Assembly (NCBI RefSeq): GCF_031180885.1 | Contig: NZ_JAPSLK010000004.1 | Coordinates: forward strand, 226,551 to 290,550 | Reading direction: 5' to 3' | Origin: Saccharothrix sp. | Lineage (GTDB): Bacteria > Actinomycetota > Actinomycetes > Mycobacteriales > Pseudonocardiaceae | DNA length: 64,000 nt | Shown here: piece after piece, positions 34,782 to 42,634 of the stretch | How positions within the stretch are numbered: position 1 is the first letter of the stretch | How the letters are laid out: every line of letters starts with the position of its first letter | The notes under the pieces: model-generated | What the model was told of the DNA's origin: nothing | What the model saw: the letters and a program-made list of their open reading frames with translations, nothing else | The model's database searches: none | Program-made: the position numbers and the translations under genes

Positions 34782-35942
34782 GTGTTACGGCGCGCGATGT
34801 GTGTGGTGTCGGCGGTGCTCGTGGTCGGCGGGCTGGGAATCGGCGGGTCGGCCGCGGCGGCCACGACACCGGGCGGGGTGGCCGCCTGGGGGAGTGGCGG
34901 GTACGGCGAGCTCGGCGACGGGTCCACCGCCGAGCGCCTTCTCGCGGCACCGGTGCCGGGGTTGACCGATGTCGTCGCGATCGACTCCGGGCGCGGGCAC
35001 GTGCTGGCGCTCAAGTCCGACGGGACGGTCGTCACGTGGGGCTACAACGGATTCGGTCAGCTCGGCGACGGCACGAGGACCAACCGGGGCACGCCCGCGC
35101 CGGTGGCCGGCGTGACCGACGTCGTGGCGATCGCGGCCGGCAGCGACCACAGCCTGGCGGTGCGGTCGGACGGGACCGTGCTCGCGTGGGGGTGGAACGG
35201 CTCGGGCGAGCTGGGCGACGGCTCGACCGCGACCGTGCAGACCCGGCCGGTGCGCGTGCGGGGTCTGACCGGCGCGAGGTCGGTGTCGGCCAACAACCGG
35301 CACAGCCTCGCGGTCACCGCGGACGGCGGGGTCGTGGGGTGGGGCTCCAACAACGGCGGGCAACTGGGCGGCAAGGACACCACCGAGGTGCGCCGCGTCC
35401 CCGCGCCGGTGGCGGGCCTGGCGAACGTCGCCGCCGTGGCCGCGGGCAGCGAGTTCAGCATGGCGCGGCACACCGACGGGACGGTCAGCGCGTGGGGCCG
35501 GAACACCAACGGCCAACTGGGCGACGGCACCGACCTCACCCGCTCCGACCCGCGACCGGTCAGCGGGCTGGGCAAGGTCGTCGACATCGCGGCGGGCAGC
35601 AACCACGGCCTGGCGGTTCTGAGCGACGGCACCGCGATGGCCTGGGGCTTCAACCGCTACGGCCAACTGGGCGACGGCACGACCACCAACCAGCACCGAC
35701 CCGTGCGCGTCCGCGGACTGGCTTCCGTGACCGACATCGACGGCAGCCTGAACCACAGCATCGCCGCCACCGCACAGGGCTTCGCGCTGGCGTGGGGCCT
35801 CAACCACCGCGGCCAGTTGGGCAACGGCACGTTCGCCAACAGCAGCACACCGGTGCTGGTGGTCGGTCTCTCCGGAGTCCGGGCGGTGTCGGCGGGTTCG
35901 GCGCTGAGCGCGTTCAGCATCGCGCTGACCACCACCACGTGA
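34782..35942 (+). CDS. Secreted RCC1-repeat beta-propeller protein
   Basis: 386 residues. GTG 34782 is chosen because ggaaggag lies 5 bases upstream; ATG 34752 is an alternative. The signal peptide is VVSAVLVVGGLGIGGSAAAA. About seven RCC1 repeats follow, each with AWG-x-N/G-GQLGDGT and VVAIAAGSDHSLAV-like units, forming one seven-bladed propeller. No attached enzyme domain. Codon 2 is TTA, so translation may depend on a rare leucyl tRNA. Role is unknown; such exported propellers usually bind protein or glycan. Confidence 0.9.
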   Translation: MLRRAMCVVSAVLVVGGLGIGGSAAAATTPGGVAAWGSGGYGELGDGSTAERLLAAPVPGLTDVVAIDSGRGHVLALKSDGTVVTWGYNGFGQLGDGTRTNRGTPAPVAGVTDVVAIAAGSDHSLAVRSDGTVLAWGWNGSGELGDGSTATVQTRPVRVRGLTGARSVSANNRHSLAVTADGGVVGWGSNNGGQLGGKDTTEVRRVPAPVAGLANVAAVAAGSEFSMARHTDGTVSAWGRNTNGQLGDGTDLTRSDPRPVSGLGKVVDIAAGSNHGLAVLSDGTAMAWGFNRYGQLGDGTTTNQHRPVRVRGLASVTDIDGSLNHSIAATAQGFALAWGLNHRGQLGNGTFANSSTPVLVVGLSGVRAVSAGSALSAFSIALTTTT

Positions 35943-36166
35943 CCGGGCGGGTGCCGAGACCCGGGGGCCGGTGGCGAAAGCTTTGAGCGCCTTCAGTTTC
36001 CCCGGCTCGGCACCCTGCTCCGAGCCAACCTCGCGGGTGCGACGCGGCATCGCCACGCGGACGGAATGTCGAATCCTCACGTCGTGCGGGCTCACGCCGG
36101 CTCGCCGGCACCGTGGGCCGGGGATGTGGATCGCGCCCGCATTAGGCATGTGAAGATCGAGTTCGG

Positions 36167-36793
36167 TCAGGCGGCGAAGACGGTGCGGACGACGGACTCG
36201 TCGCCGTCGATCTCGACCAGTCCGAGGGCGAGGGCATCGTTGAGCGTGAGGGCGCCCGAAGCGAGGCCGAGGACGCAGGCGGGTTCGGCGCGGACGGTGG
36301 CGTCGAGGTCGCGGCCGTCGTGCGGGCCGACCTCGAAGCCGGAGGGCGTCGCCTGGAGCTGGAGGGCGGCGACGCCGATGTCGAGGCCGACCGTCGCCGG
36401 GGCGCGGACCTCGACCCGGGTGCCGAGCAGAGCGGGGACGGCGAGGGAGAGCCACTCGGGGCGGAAGGAGTCGCCACCGGGTCCGCGGACCATCAGCGGG
36501 GCGGACCAGCGGATCAGGCTCTCGACCGGTTGGCGCAGCTCGGCGCCCCACGGCGTGAGGGCGTACTCGACCACGCTGCCCGCGCCGGCCAGTCGCCGCT
36601 CGACCACGCCCGCGGCTTCGAGGTCGCGGAGCCGGTCGGTGAGCAGGTTGGTCGCGATGCCGGGAAGGCCGTCGATCAGATCGCGGTAGCGGGCGGGGGC
36701 GACGAGGAGCTGGCGGACGATGAGCAGGTTCCACCGGTCGCCGACGATCTCCAGGGACCGGGCCAGTCCGCAGTACTGCCCGTAGCTGCGCAT
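36167..36793 (-). CDS. HxlR-family regulator with SCP2-like C-terminal domain
   Basis: 208 residues. HxlR winged helix covers residues 5-100 (CGLARSLEIVGDRWNLLIVR, PGIATNLLTDRLRDLEAAGV, YALTPWGAELRQPV). The C-terminal part (RPEWLSLAVPALLG, ALTLNDALALGLVEIDGDES) looks like an SCP2 sterol-carrier-type pocket, giving a ligand-sensing regulator. It is divergent from the hydrolase at 36872, with a palindrome between them. It probably represses both genes until a hydrophobic ligand binds. Confidence 0.9.
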   Translation of the reverse strand: MRSYGQYCGLARSLEIVGDRWNLLIVRQLLVAPARYRDLIDGLPGIATNLLTDRLRDLEAAGVVERRLAGAGSVVEYALTPWGAELRQPVESLIRWSAPLMVRGPGGDSFRPEWLSLAVPALLGTRVEVRAPATVGLDIGVAALQLQATPSGFEVGPHDGRDLDATVRAEPACVLGLASGALTLNDALALGLVEIDGDESVVRTVFAA

Positions 36794-36804
36794 CGGACCC
36801 CTCT

Positions 36805-36821
36805 ACTTGAGAATTTCAAGT
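36805..36821. promoter_or_regulatory. Palindromic operator between HxlR gene and hydrolase
   Basis: ACTTGA (36805-36810) and TCAAGT (36816-36821) form a perfect inverted repeat with a 5-base AT-rich spacer, in a region otherwise rich in GC. A further TCTCAAG half-site lies at 36833-36839. ACTTGNNNNNCAAGT-like sites are usual for HxlR/DUF24 regulators. It lies 12 bases from the regulator start and 51 from the hydrolase start. Confidence 0.7.
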
Positions 36822-36871
36822 GTGCATGACAGTCTCAAGCCTACCGCAGTGCCGAGCCGAGAGGGGCCGCC

Positions 36872-37792
36872 ATGGCCGATGCTTCGAAGGGCGTGCGGCC
36901 CGCCTGGGTCGACGACGACCTGTTCCCGTTCGAGAGCCGCTTCATCGACGTAGACGGGCACACCGTGCACTACGTCGACGAGGGGGCGGGTCCCGCACTG
37001 CTGTTCCTGCACGGCAACCCGACCTGGTCGTTCCTCTGGCGCGACGTGATCCGCGCGCTGCGCGAGGACTTCCGGTGCGTCGCCCTCGACTACCCGGGCT
37101 TCGGGCTGTCGACGCCGAAGCCCGGGTACCGCTACCTGCCCGAGGAGCACGCGGACGTGGTCACCGGGTTCGTCGACGCGCTCGGCCTCGACGGGGTCAC
37201 TCTGGTCGGGCAGGACTGGGGCGGCCCGATCGGCCTGGCCGCCGTGCAGCGGCGGCCGGGCGTCTTCGACCGGCTGGTGCTGGCCAACACGTGGGCCTGG
37301 CCGGTCAACGGCGACCTGCACTTCGAGGCCTTTTCCCGCATCGTCGGCGGTCCCCTGACCCGCTTCCTGGTCCGGCGGCTCAACCTCCTCGTCACCGCGT
37401 TCATCCCCACGGCTCACCGGAGGCGGAAGCCGACCGAGGCCGAGATGACCCACTACCGCCGGGCGCTGGACACGCCCGAGCGGCGGCAGGCCTCCGCCGT
37501 GCTTCCCGCCCGGGTCCGTGCCAGCCGGGCTTTCTTCGCCGGGGTCGAGGCCGGCCTCGCGGACATCGCCCACCTGCCGGCGCTGATCGTGTGGGGTGAC
37601 GCCGACATCGCCTTCCGCCCCCGGGAGCGCGAACGCCTGGAAGCGACCTTCCCCGACCACGAGACCGCGATCGTCGAGGGCGCCGGCACCTACGTGGAGT
37701 CCGACGCACCCGAGGAATTCACCGCCGCGATCCGCACCTGGGCGGCGATGCGGCTCGGAGACGCGAGCCGTGCGAGTGAGCGGGACCTGTAG
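36872..37792 (+). CDS. Haloalkane-dehalogenase-like alpha/beta hydrolase lacking the catalytic His
   Basis: 306 residues. HGNPTWSFLWRDVI (oxyanion and halide-binding Asn), nucleophile Asp in LVGQDWGGPIGLA with the halide-binding Trp next to it, and a cap domain follow the haloalkane dehalogenase pattern. The acid Asp may be in GDADIAF. Where the catalytic His is expected (GAGH-[FY]-V-x-x-DAP) this protein has GAGTYVESDAP, so His is replaced by Thr. It may be inactive, use another base, or bind ligand only. Transcribed away from the HxlR regulator. Confidence 0.8.
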   Translation: MADASKGVRPAWVDDDLFPFESRFIDVDGHTVHYVDEGAGPALLFLHGNPTWSFLWRDVIRALREDFRCVALDYPGFGLSTPKPGYRYLPEEHADVVTGFVDALGLDGVTLVGQDWGGPIGLAAVQRRPGVFDRLVLANTWAWPVNGDLHFEAFSRIVGGPLTRFLVRRLNLLVTAFIPTAHRRRKPTEAEMTHYRRALDTPERRQASAVLPARVRASRAFFAGVEAGLADIAHLPALIVWGDADIAFRPRERERLEATFPDHETAIVEGAGTYVESDAPEEFTAAIRTWAAMRLGDASRASERDL

Positions 37793-37865
37793 ACCACCCC
37801 ACCGCTTGTCGAACACGAGGTTGCCGCGGTCCTGGCGCGACCGTCTTACGTGACATCTGCGCTGG

Positions 37866-38096
37866 TCAGCGGTAGTCCTCGTCGTCAATGCCGAGTTCGC
37901 GGTGCTGTTCCACCACGTCGGCCGGATCGGCGTCCAGCGGGATCTCGCCGGGCGGCGCTTCGGGCTGCTCGTCCTGCGCCGCCCGGGCCTGCTCGACGGC
38001 GTCGGCGTCGGGCTCCTCGAGGTCGACCTCGACGGGCGGAAGCGCGCCCGTGTCCACGACCTCGTCCGGCTGCCGCGCCGGGTCGAACTCGGTCAT
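37866..38096 (-). CDS. Small acidic conserved hypothetical protein
   Basis: 76 residues from ATG 38096, with gagaggg about 6 bases upstream. Strongly acidic and Pro/Glu/Asp-rich (PVEVDLEEPDADAVEQARAA, DADPADVVEQHRELGIDDED), probably disordered. Codon position bias supports coding. Function unknown. It is divergent from the Usp gene and convergent with the hydrolase. Confidence 0.7.
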   Translation of the reverse strand: MTEFDPARQPDEVVDTGALPPVEVDLEEPDADAVEQARAAQDEQPEAPPGEIPLDADPADVVEQHRELGIDDEDYR

Positions 38097-38235
38097 GTGC
38101 TGCCCTCTCGTCGGTGTCGGTGTCCCCGTCTGCCCTGTGGGGTTACCCCGAGAACCCGGTCGTGTCGCGCTCGTCCCCGTATCAGGCGTTGCCCGACCCG
38201 CGGTACGGGTAGCCCATCGGCGGGAGGTGGGCGTG

Positions 38236-39135
38236 ATGACCGCACTGGAGTCGGCCGGGGTGGTGGTGGGGTTCGACGGTTCGTCGCCGTCGCGCGAGGC
38301 GGTGCTCTGGGCCGCGGCGGAGGCGGTGCGGCGTGACCGGCCGCTGCTGGTGGTGGACGTGTTGCGGGGTCCGTTCCCCGAGTTGGTGTTCACCCCGATG
38401 GCCGTGCCGTTGCCGGAGGTGGTGGGGGAGGAGGCGGTGCGCGGCTACCACGAGAGCCGGCTGTCCGAGATCGCCGAGCACTGCCGGAACGTGTCGGGTG
38501 TCGAGGTCTCGACCCACCTCGCGTACGGCCACCCGGCGGACGTGCTGGCCGGGATCGCGCGGACCGCGGAGTTGCTGGTGGTCGGCTGGTCCGGGCGCAC
38601 CGGCCTGGCCCGGGCGCTGCTCGGTTCGACCGCCGCGCACCTGGTCCACCACTGCGAACGGCCCACCGTGGTCGTGCGCGGCCGTGTGCACGAGGCGGGG
38701 AAGGTGGTCGTGGGCGTGGACGGTTCGAACGCGGGCAGCGGGGCGATCGCCTTCGCGTTCGACTTCGCCGCCCGGCACGACGCCCGGATCGTGGCGGTGC
38801 ACGCGTGGGCCGACACGCCGATGGAGACGATCGCCCCGCTGGACGCCTGGCACTACGACTGGCACGCCGTGGAACGGGACGCGGACACCCTGCTCGCCGA
38901 TTGCCTGTCCGCGACCCGGGACCGGTACCCGCGGGTGCGGGTGGACCGGGTCGTGACCTTCGACGCCCCCGCGCACGCCCTGATCGAGCAGTCCGGGGAC
39001 GCGGACCTGCTGGTCGTGGGCAGCCACGGGCGCGGTGCGCTGAAGCGGGCGGTGCTGGGTTCGGTCGGGCACGCCGTGCTCTACCACGGCACGTCCACGC
39101 TCGCGGTCGTGCCACCGAGCGGCGCGGCCGCCTGA
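38236..39135 (+). CDS. Tandem universal stress protein
   Basis: 299 residues with two Usp domains. Domain 1 covers about 1-148 (VVVGFDGSSPSREAVLWAA, LLVVGWSGRTGLARALLGST). Domain 2 covers about 153-295 (VVVGVDGSNAGSGAIAFAF, LLVVGSHGRGALKRAVLGSV). The G-x2-G-x9-G-[ST] ATP-binding loop is intact in domain 2 and close to consensus in domain 1. Cytoplasmic ATP-binding stress proteins of this type help in hypoxia and dormancy in actinobacteria. Confidence 0.95.
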   Translation: MTALESAGVVVGFDGSSPSREAVLWAAAEAVRRDRPLLVVDVLRGPFPELVFTPMAVPLPEVVGEEAVRGYHESRLSEIAEHCRNVSGVEVSTHLAYGHPADVLAGIARTAELLVVGWSGRTGLARALLGSTAAHLVHHCERPTVVVRGRVHEAGKVVVGVDGSNAGSGAIAFAFDFAARHDARIVAVHAWADTPMETIAPLDAWHYDWHAVERDADTLLADCLSATRDRYPRVRVDRVVTFDAPAHALIEQSGDADLLVVGSHGRGALKRAVLGSVGHAVLYHGTSTLAVVPPSGAAA

Positions 39136-39254
39136 CCACGAGGACCCCGACGCCCCGCCGCCCCGGGTCGTGGCCGCCGGCGTCGGTCCGCGAGTTCCTG
39201 CGGACTTGATCACGTGACGTAGCCGGGGCGGGTGGGCTGAACTAGGCTGCGGCC

Positions 39255-39896
39255 ATGCCCGAGATCCAGTCGCCGACCCCCGCCGAAGCCTTCGAACTGC
39301 TGCTCGCCGGTAACGGGCGCTTCGTGGCCGGTACCCCGGAGCACCCCAACCAGGACGCGGCACGCCGCGCCGAGATCGCGCCGGGGCAGCGCCCGTTCGC
39401 GGTGCTGTTCGGCTGCTCCGACTCCCGGCTCGCCGCGGAGATCATCTTCGACCGCGGCCTGGGCGACCTGTTCGTGGTGCGCACTGCGGGTCACGTGATC
39501 GGCTCGGAGGTGCTCGGCAGCGTCGAGTACGGGGCGGAGGTGCTGGGCGCTCCGCTGGTGGTCGTCCTCGGCCACGACTCGTGCGGCGCGGTGGCGGCCG
39601 CCTCTGCCGTGGTCGATGGCGGGACGGCGCCGTCCGGGTTCATCCGGGACGTGGTCGAGCGGGTGACGCCGAGCGTGCTGGCCGCGCGGGCGGCGGGTCG
39701 GGTGGAGGCCGACGAGGTCGTGGCCGAGCACGTCCGGCACACCGTGGACCTGCTGCTGGACCGTTCCCGCGTGCTCGCCGAACGGGTCGACGGGGGCCGC
39801 ACGGCGGTCGTGGGCCTGTCCTACCGGCTGGCCGACGGCCGTGCGGACGTGGTCGCGGCGCGCGGGCTGGACGTCACCGCGACCACCGCGTCCTGA
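39255..39896 (+). CDS. Beta-class carbonic anhydrase
   Basis: 213 residues. Zn ligands and the Asp-Arg dyad are visible: CSDSRLAAEIIFDRGLGDLF and LGHDSCGAVAAA. N-terminal AFELLLAGNGRFVAGTPEHP is family-typical. It interconverts CO2 and bicarbonate in the cytoplasm. Single-gene unit, convergent with the threonylcarbamoyl-AMP synthase gene through a repeat-containing spacer. Confidence 0.95.
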   Translation: MPEIQSPTPAEAFELLLAGNGRFVAGTPEHPNQDAARRAEIAPGQRPFAVLFGCSDSRLAAEIIFDRGLGDLFVVRTAGHVIGSEVLGSVEYGAEVLGAPLVVVLGHDSCGAVAAASAVVDGGTAPSGFIRDVVERVTPSVLAARAAGRVEADEVVAEHVRHTVDLLLDRSRVLAERVDGGRTAVVGLSYRLADGRADVVAARGLDVTATTAS

Positions 39897-39992
39897 CCGG
39901 TCCGGTCACCGCGACCTCGGCGTCCTGGCCGGTGTGCCGGTGATCGCGAACTCCGCGTCCTGACCGGTCCGGTCCGGTCACCGCGGGCCGGC
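39886..39992. repeat. Imperfect tandem repeats in a convergent spacer
   Basis: CGTCCTGACCGG-type units recur three times (near 39889, 39929 and 39955), the first and last followed by TCCGGTCACCGCG. Each contains a small inverted repeat (GACCGG/CCGGTC) and the array spans the stop codons of both convergent genes, so it may act as a two-way terminator that spread by duplication. Confidence 0.5.
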
Positions 39993-40940
39993 GGCGCGGC
40001 GGAGCCGGTTGGCGATCGCCAGGCCCAGCCCCCGCTCGGCCGGGAGGGACGCCACGATGAGGTCGCATCCCCGCTGGTCGAGCTCGCGCAGGTACCCGTA
40101 GAGGCCGCGGGCGTAGGCGGCCATCGAGTCGGGGAGCGCCACCACGGCGTGCGCCTTCACCGGCGCGTCGGCGAGGGTGGGCGGGAGGAAGACGCCCACC
40201 CGGTGGCCCTGGTCCTGCGCGAGTTCGGCTTCGACGACGATCTTCTCGGGTTCGACCAGGACGACCTTCGCGGCGGGCGCGTAGTGCGACGGGTGCTGGC
40301 CCGGGACCCGAACGCGGCTGGTCGAGCCGTCCGCGACCGGCATGCCCAGCACCGCTTCGAGGTCTTCGCGGGTCACCCCGCCGGGCCGCAGGATGCTCGG
40401 GGCCTCGCCGGTGGCGTCGACGATGGTCGACTCGACGCCCACCGTGCAGGGGCCGCCGTCCAGGACGAAGTCGACGGCGTCACCGAGTTCCGCGCGGACG
40501 TGGTCGGCCGTGGTCGGGCTGACCGAGCCGAAGCGGTTGGCCGACGGGGCCGCGACCGCGCCGCCGAACTCGGACAGCAGCGCGAGGGCGACGGGGTGGT
40601 CGGGCACGCGCACGGCCACCGTCTCCAGCCCGCCGGTCGCCTCCAGCGGCACCCGGTGGCCGCGCCGCAGGACCAGGGTGAGCGGCCCGGGCCAGAAGCG
40701 CTCGGCCAGCAGGCGTGCGGTCGCGGGCACGTCGGCGACCCAGTCGCCCAGGCGCTCCGCGCCGCTGATGTGGATGATCAGCGGGTGGGTTGGCGGCCGT
40801 CCCTTGACCTGGAAGACGCGGGCGACGGCGGCGGGGTCTTCGGCGTTGGCGCCCAGCCCGTACACGGTCTCGGTGGGCAGCGCCACCAACCCGCCGGCGC
40901 GCAGCACACCGGCCGCCTTCACGATGTCGCTGCTCGTCAC
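39978..40940 (-). CDS. L-threonylcarbamoyladenylate synthase (Sua5/YwlC type)
   Basis: 320 residues from GTG 40940. YrdC-domain motifs are ALPTETVYGLGANA, VKGRPPTHPLIIHI, FWPGPLTLVL and APSANRFGSVSPT. The C-terminal Sua5 domain (PGQHPSHYAPAAKVVLVEPE onward) is present, so this is the long form. It makes threonylcarbamoyl-AMP for the tRNA modification t6A. A housekeeping gene, although the start lies in an unusual context after the repeat-rich spacer. Confidence 0.95.
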   Translation of the reverse strand: MTSSDIVKAAGVLRAGGLVALPTETVYGLGANAEDPAAVARVFQVKGRPPTHPLIIHISGAERLGDWVADVPATARLLAERFWPGPLTLVLRRGHRVPLEATGGLETVAVRVPDHPVALALLSEFGGAVAAPSANRFGSVSPTTADHVRAELGDAVDFVLDGGPCTVGVESTIVDATGEAPSILRPGGVTREDLEAVLGMPVADGSTSRVRVPGQHPSHYAPAAKVVLVEPEKIVVEAELAQDQGHRVGVFLPPTLADAPVKAHAVVALPDSMAAYARGLYGYLRELDQRGCDLIVASLPAERGLGLAIANRLRRAAGPR

Positions 40941-41056
40941 CCTGGGCCCTCTCGTCTTTGCCGTTCTCGGGGCACAGGGTAGAGCGGTCGCCGAACCGCC
41001 CGGACGCCGGCTCGGGACCTGGTCACCCGCGACGACCGGAGCCGTCGAACGGAATC

Positions 41057-41096
41057 TGGTTGCACGGCACAACCAGATGGTTGTACGGTCGAACCA
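41057..41096. promoter_or_regulatory. Two tandem palindromic MarR operator boxes
   Basis: Two 19-base boxes, TGGTTGCACGGCACAACCA (41057-41075) and TGGTTGTACGGTCGAACCA (41078-41096), are direct repeats of each other and each nearly palindromic. They are 21 bases apart, two helical turns, and the second touches the start codon of the MarR gene. Autorepression by the MarR protein is the likely use. Confidence 0.8.
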
Positions 41097-41524
41097 TGGC
41101 GGGTGAGCGTGAGTTGCAGGAGGCCGTGGGTCGGTTCGTCCGCGCCTTCGGTCTCCACCAGCCGGACAAGACCCCCTGCGGGCGACCGGTCCCGGTGTCC
41201 GAGGCGCACGCGCTGGGCGAACTGGCCAGGGACGGCGCGCTGCGGCAGAGCGAGCTGGCACACCGGCTGCGCCTGGAGAAGAGCAGCACCAGCCGCCTGG
41301 TCGGCCAGCTCATCAACCGGGGTTGGGCCGAACGCGCCCCCGCTCCCGACGACGGGCGCGGCGTGCTGGTGCGGCTCACCCCGGCCGGCGTCGACGCCGC
41401 CGGGCAACTGGCCGAAGCCAGGGCGACGCGCTTTTCCTCGATCCTGGAACGGGTTCCGGAGGACGAACGCGCCGGCGTCCTGCACGCCCTGGAAATCCTC
41501 ACGGAGGCGATGGATGAACCTTAG
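41096..41524 (+). CDS. MarR-family transcriptional regulator
   Basis: 142 residues from ATG 41096. Winged helix pieces: LGELARDGALRQSELAHRLR, KSSTSRLVGQLINRGWAERA, the wing PDDGRGVLVRLTPAG. C-terminal dimer helix LERVPEDERAGVLHALEIL. It overlaps the next gene by 11 bases and probably controls itself, the membrane-anchored protein and the acetyltransferase through the boxes at 41057-41096. Confidence 0.93.
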   Translation: MAGERELQEAVGRFVRAFGLHQPDKTPCGRPVPVSEAHALGELARDGALRQSELAHRLRLEKSSTSRLVGQLINRGWAERAPAPDDGRGVLVRLTPAGVDAAGQLAEARATRFSSILERVPEDERAGVLHALEILTEAMDEP

Positions 41525-42029
41525 GAAGAGACGCATCCGGCTGCTGCTGGCCGGTCTGGCGGTGATAACCGCGGTCTCGGGCGGGTACGTGCTGGTCGGA
41601 CAGAACGGCCAGGCGTCGCCGGCCGCGCGCCAGGAGGAGGTCGCGGCCAAGGGTCGGGAGGTGATGCCGTTCGACCTGGAGCGCACCACGCACCGCTTCA
41701 CCAAGACGCCCACCGGCGGCCTGCAAACCGTCACCGCCGACGACCCGGCCGACGACCGGCAGGCCGCGCTCATCCGCGGGCACCTGGCCGAGGAGGCCGC
41801 CGGCTTCGACCGGGGCGACTACGGCGACCCCGCCTCGATCCACGGTGGCGAGATGCCCGGCCTGCGTGAACTCGAAGCCGGTCACGACCGGATCGACATC
41901 CGTTACGCGGACGCCCCGGCCGGAGCCCGGATCACCTACACCACCTCCGACCCGGCGCTCATCAAGGCGCTGCACGCCTGGTTCGACGCCCAGGTCACCG
42001 ATCACGGACAGCACGCCGAACACGGATGA
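41514..42029 (+). CDS. Membrane-anchored hypothetical protein, MarR operon
   Basis: 171 residues. The N-terminus KRRIRLLLAGLAVITAVSGG is a signal anchor. The outer part reads MPFDLERTTHRFTKTPTGG, ADDPADDRQAALIRGHLAEE, FDRGDYGDPASIHGGEMPGL and DPALIKALHAWFDAQVTDHG. Relatives are common beside MarR genes in actinobacteria and are sometimes labelled aspartate carbamoyltransferase, which the sequence does not support. Function unknown. The start overlaps the MarR gene end. Confidence 0.85.
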   Translation: MNLRKRRIRLLLAGLAVITAVSGGYVLVGQNGQASPAARQEEVAAKGREVMPFDLERTTHRFTKTPTGGLQTVTADDPADDRQAALIRGHLAEEAAGFDRGDYGDPASIHGGEMPGLRELEAGHDRIDIRYADAPAGARITYTTSDPALIKALHAWFDAQVTDHGQHAEHG

Positions 42030-42085
42030 GCCCGGCCCGCAGCACACCACCGACCCACGTCCCTGAAACTCCCGAGAGGACCACT

Positions 42086-42526
42086 GTGACCTTGATCCGC
42101 CGTGCCACGCCCGATGACGCCTCCGTGGTGCACCGCCTGATCCGGGAGCTGGCCGAGCACCAGGACGAGGGATGGGCCGTCACCGTCAGCGTCGCCGACC
42201 TCGAACGGATGCTGGCGCGCCCGGAGATCACCTATTTGATCGCCGAACGGGACGGCCGGGCCGTCGGGTACGTCTCCTGGCTGGAGCGGATCAGCTTCTG
42301 GTCCGGTGAGGACTACCTCGCGCTGGACGACCTGTACGTGTCCGGCACCGAACGCGGTCGCGGCGTGGGGGAGCTGCTGATGCGCGCCGCCGCCGAAGCC
42401 GCCCAGGGCAAGGTGATCCGCTGGGAAGTGGCCGAGAGCAACGAGGCGGCGCAACGGTTCTACACGCGCATCGGCGCCACTCTCGTGTCCAAGAAGATCG
42501 GTCGCTTGCGGCAGGCCCTGCGGTAA
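42086..42526 (+). CDS. GNAT-family N-acetyltransferase
   Basis: 146 residues from GTG 42086, chosen for gagagga 6 bases upstream. An in-frame ATG at 42026 overlapping the previous stop (ATGA) would add 20 Pro/Thr-rich residues. Acetyl-CoA site LYVSGTERGRGVGELLMRAA and the late SNEAAQRFYTRIGATLVSKK are standard GNAT. The substrate is a small amine or protein, unknown. Third gene of the MarR operon. Confidence 0.9.
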   Translation: MTLIRRATPDDASVVHRLIRELAEHQDEGWAVTVSVADLERMLARPEITYLIAERDGRAVGYVSWLERISFWSGEDYLALDDLYVSGTERGRGVGELLMRAAAEAAQGKVIRWEVAESNEAAQRFYTRIGATLVSKKIGRLRQALR

Positions 42527-42634
42527 GCGGTGGCGGAACCCGCGTCGACGGACCGGATTCGCGCGTCGAGTCCACTATGGATAGAGGTTGGCGCGCCGAC
42601 GTCCGGCCCGGAACTCCGGAAGTGAACCCGTGTT

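Noticed and set aside
41514..42029. Aspartate carbamoyltransferase label for the MarR-linked protein
   Set aside because: It is 171 residues with a signal anchor and shows none of the carbamoyl-phosphate binding motifs.
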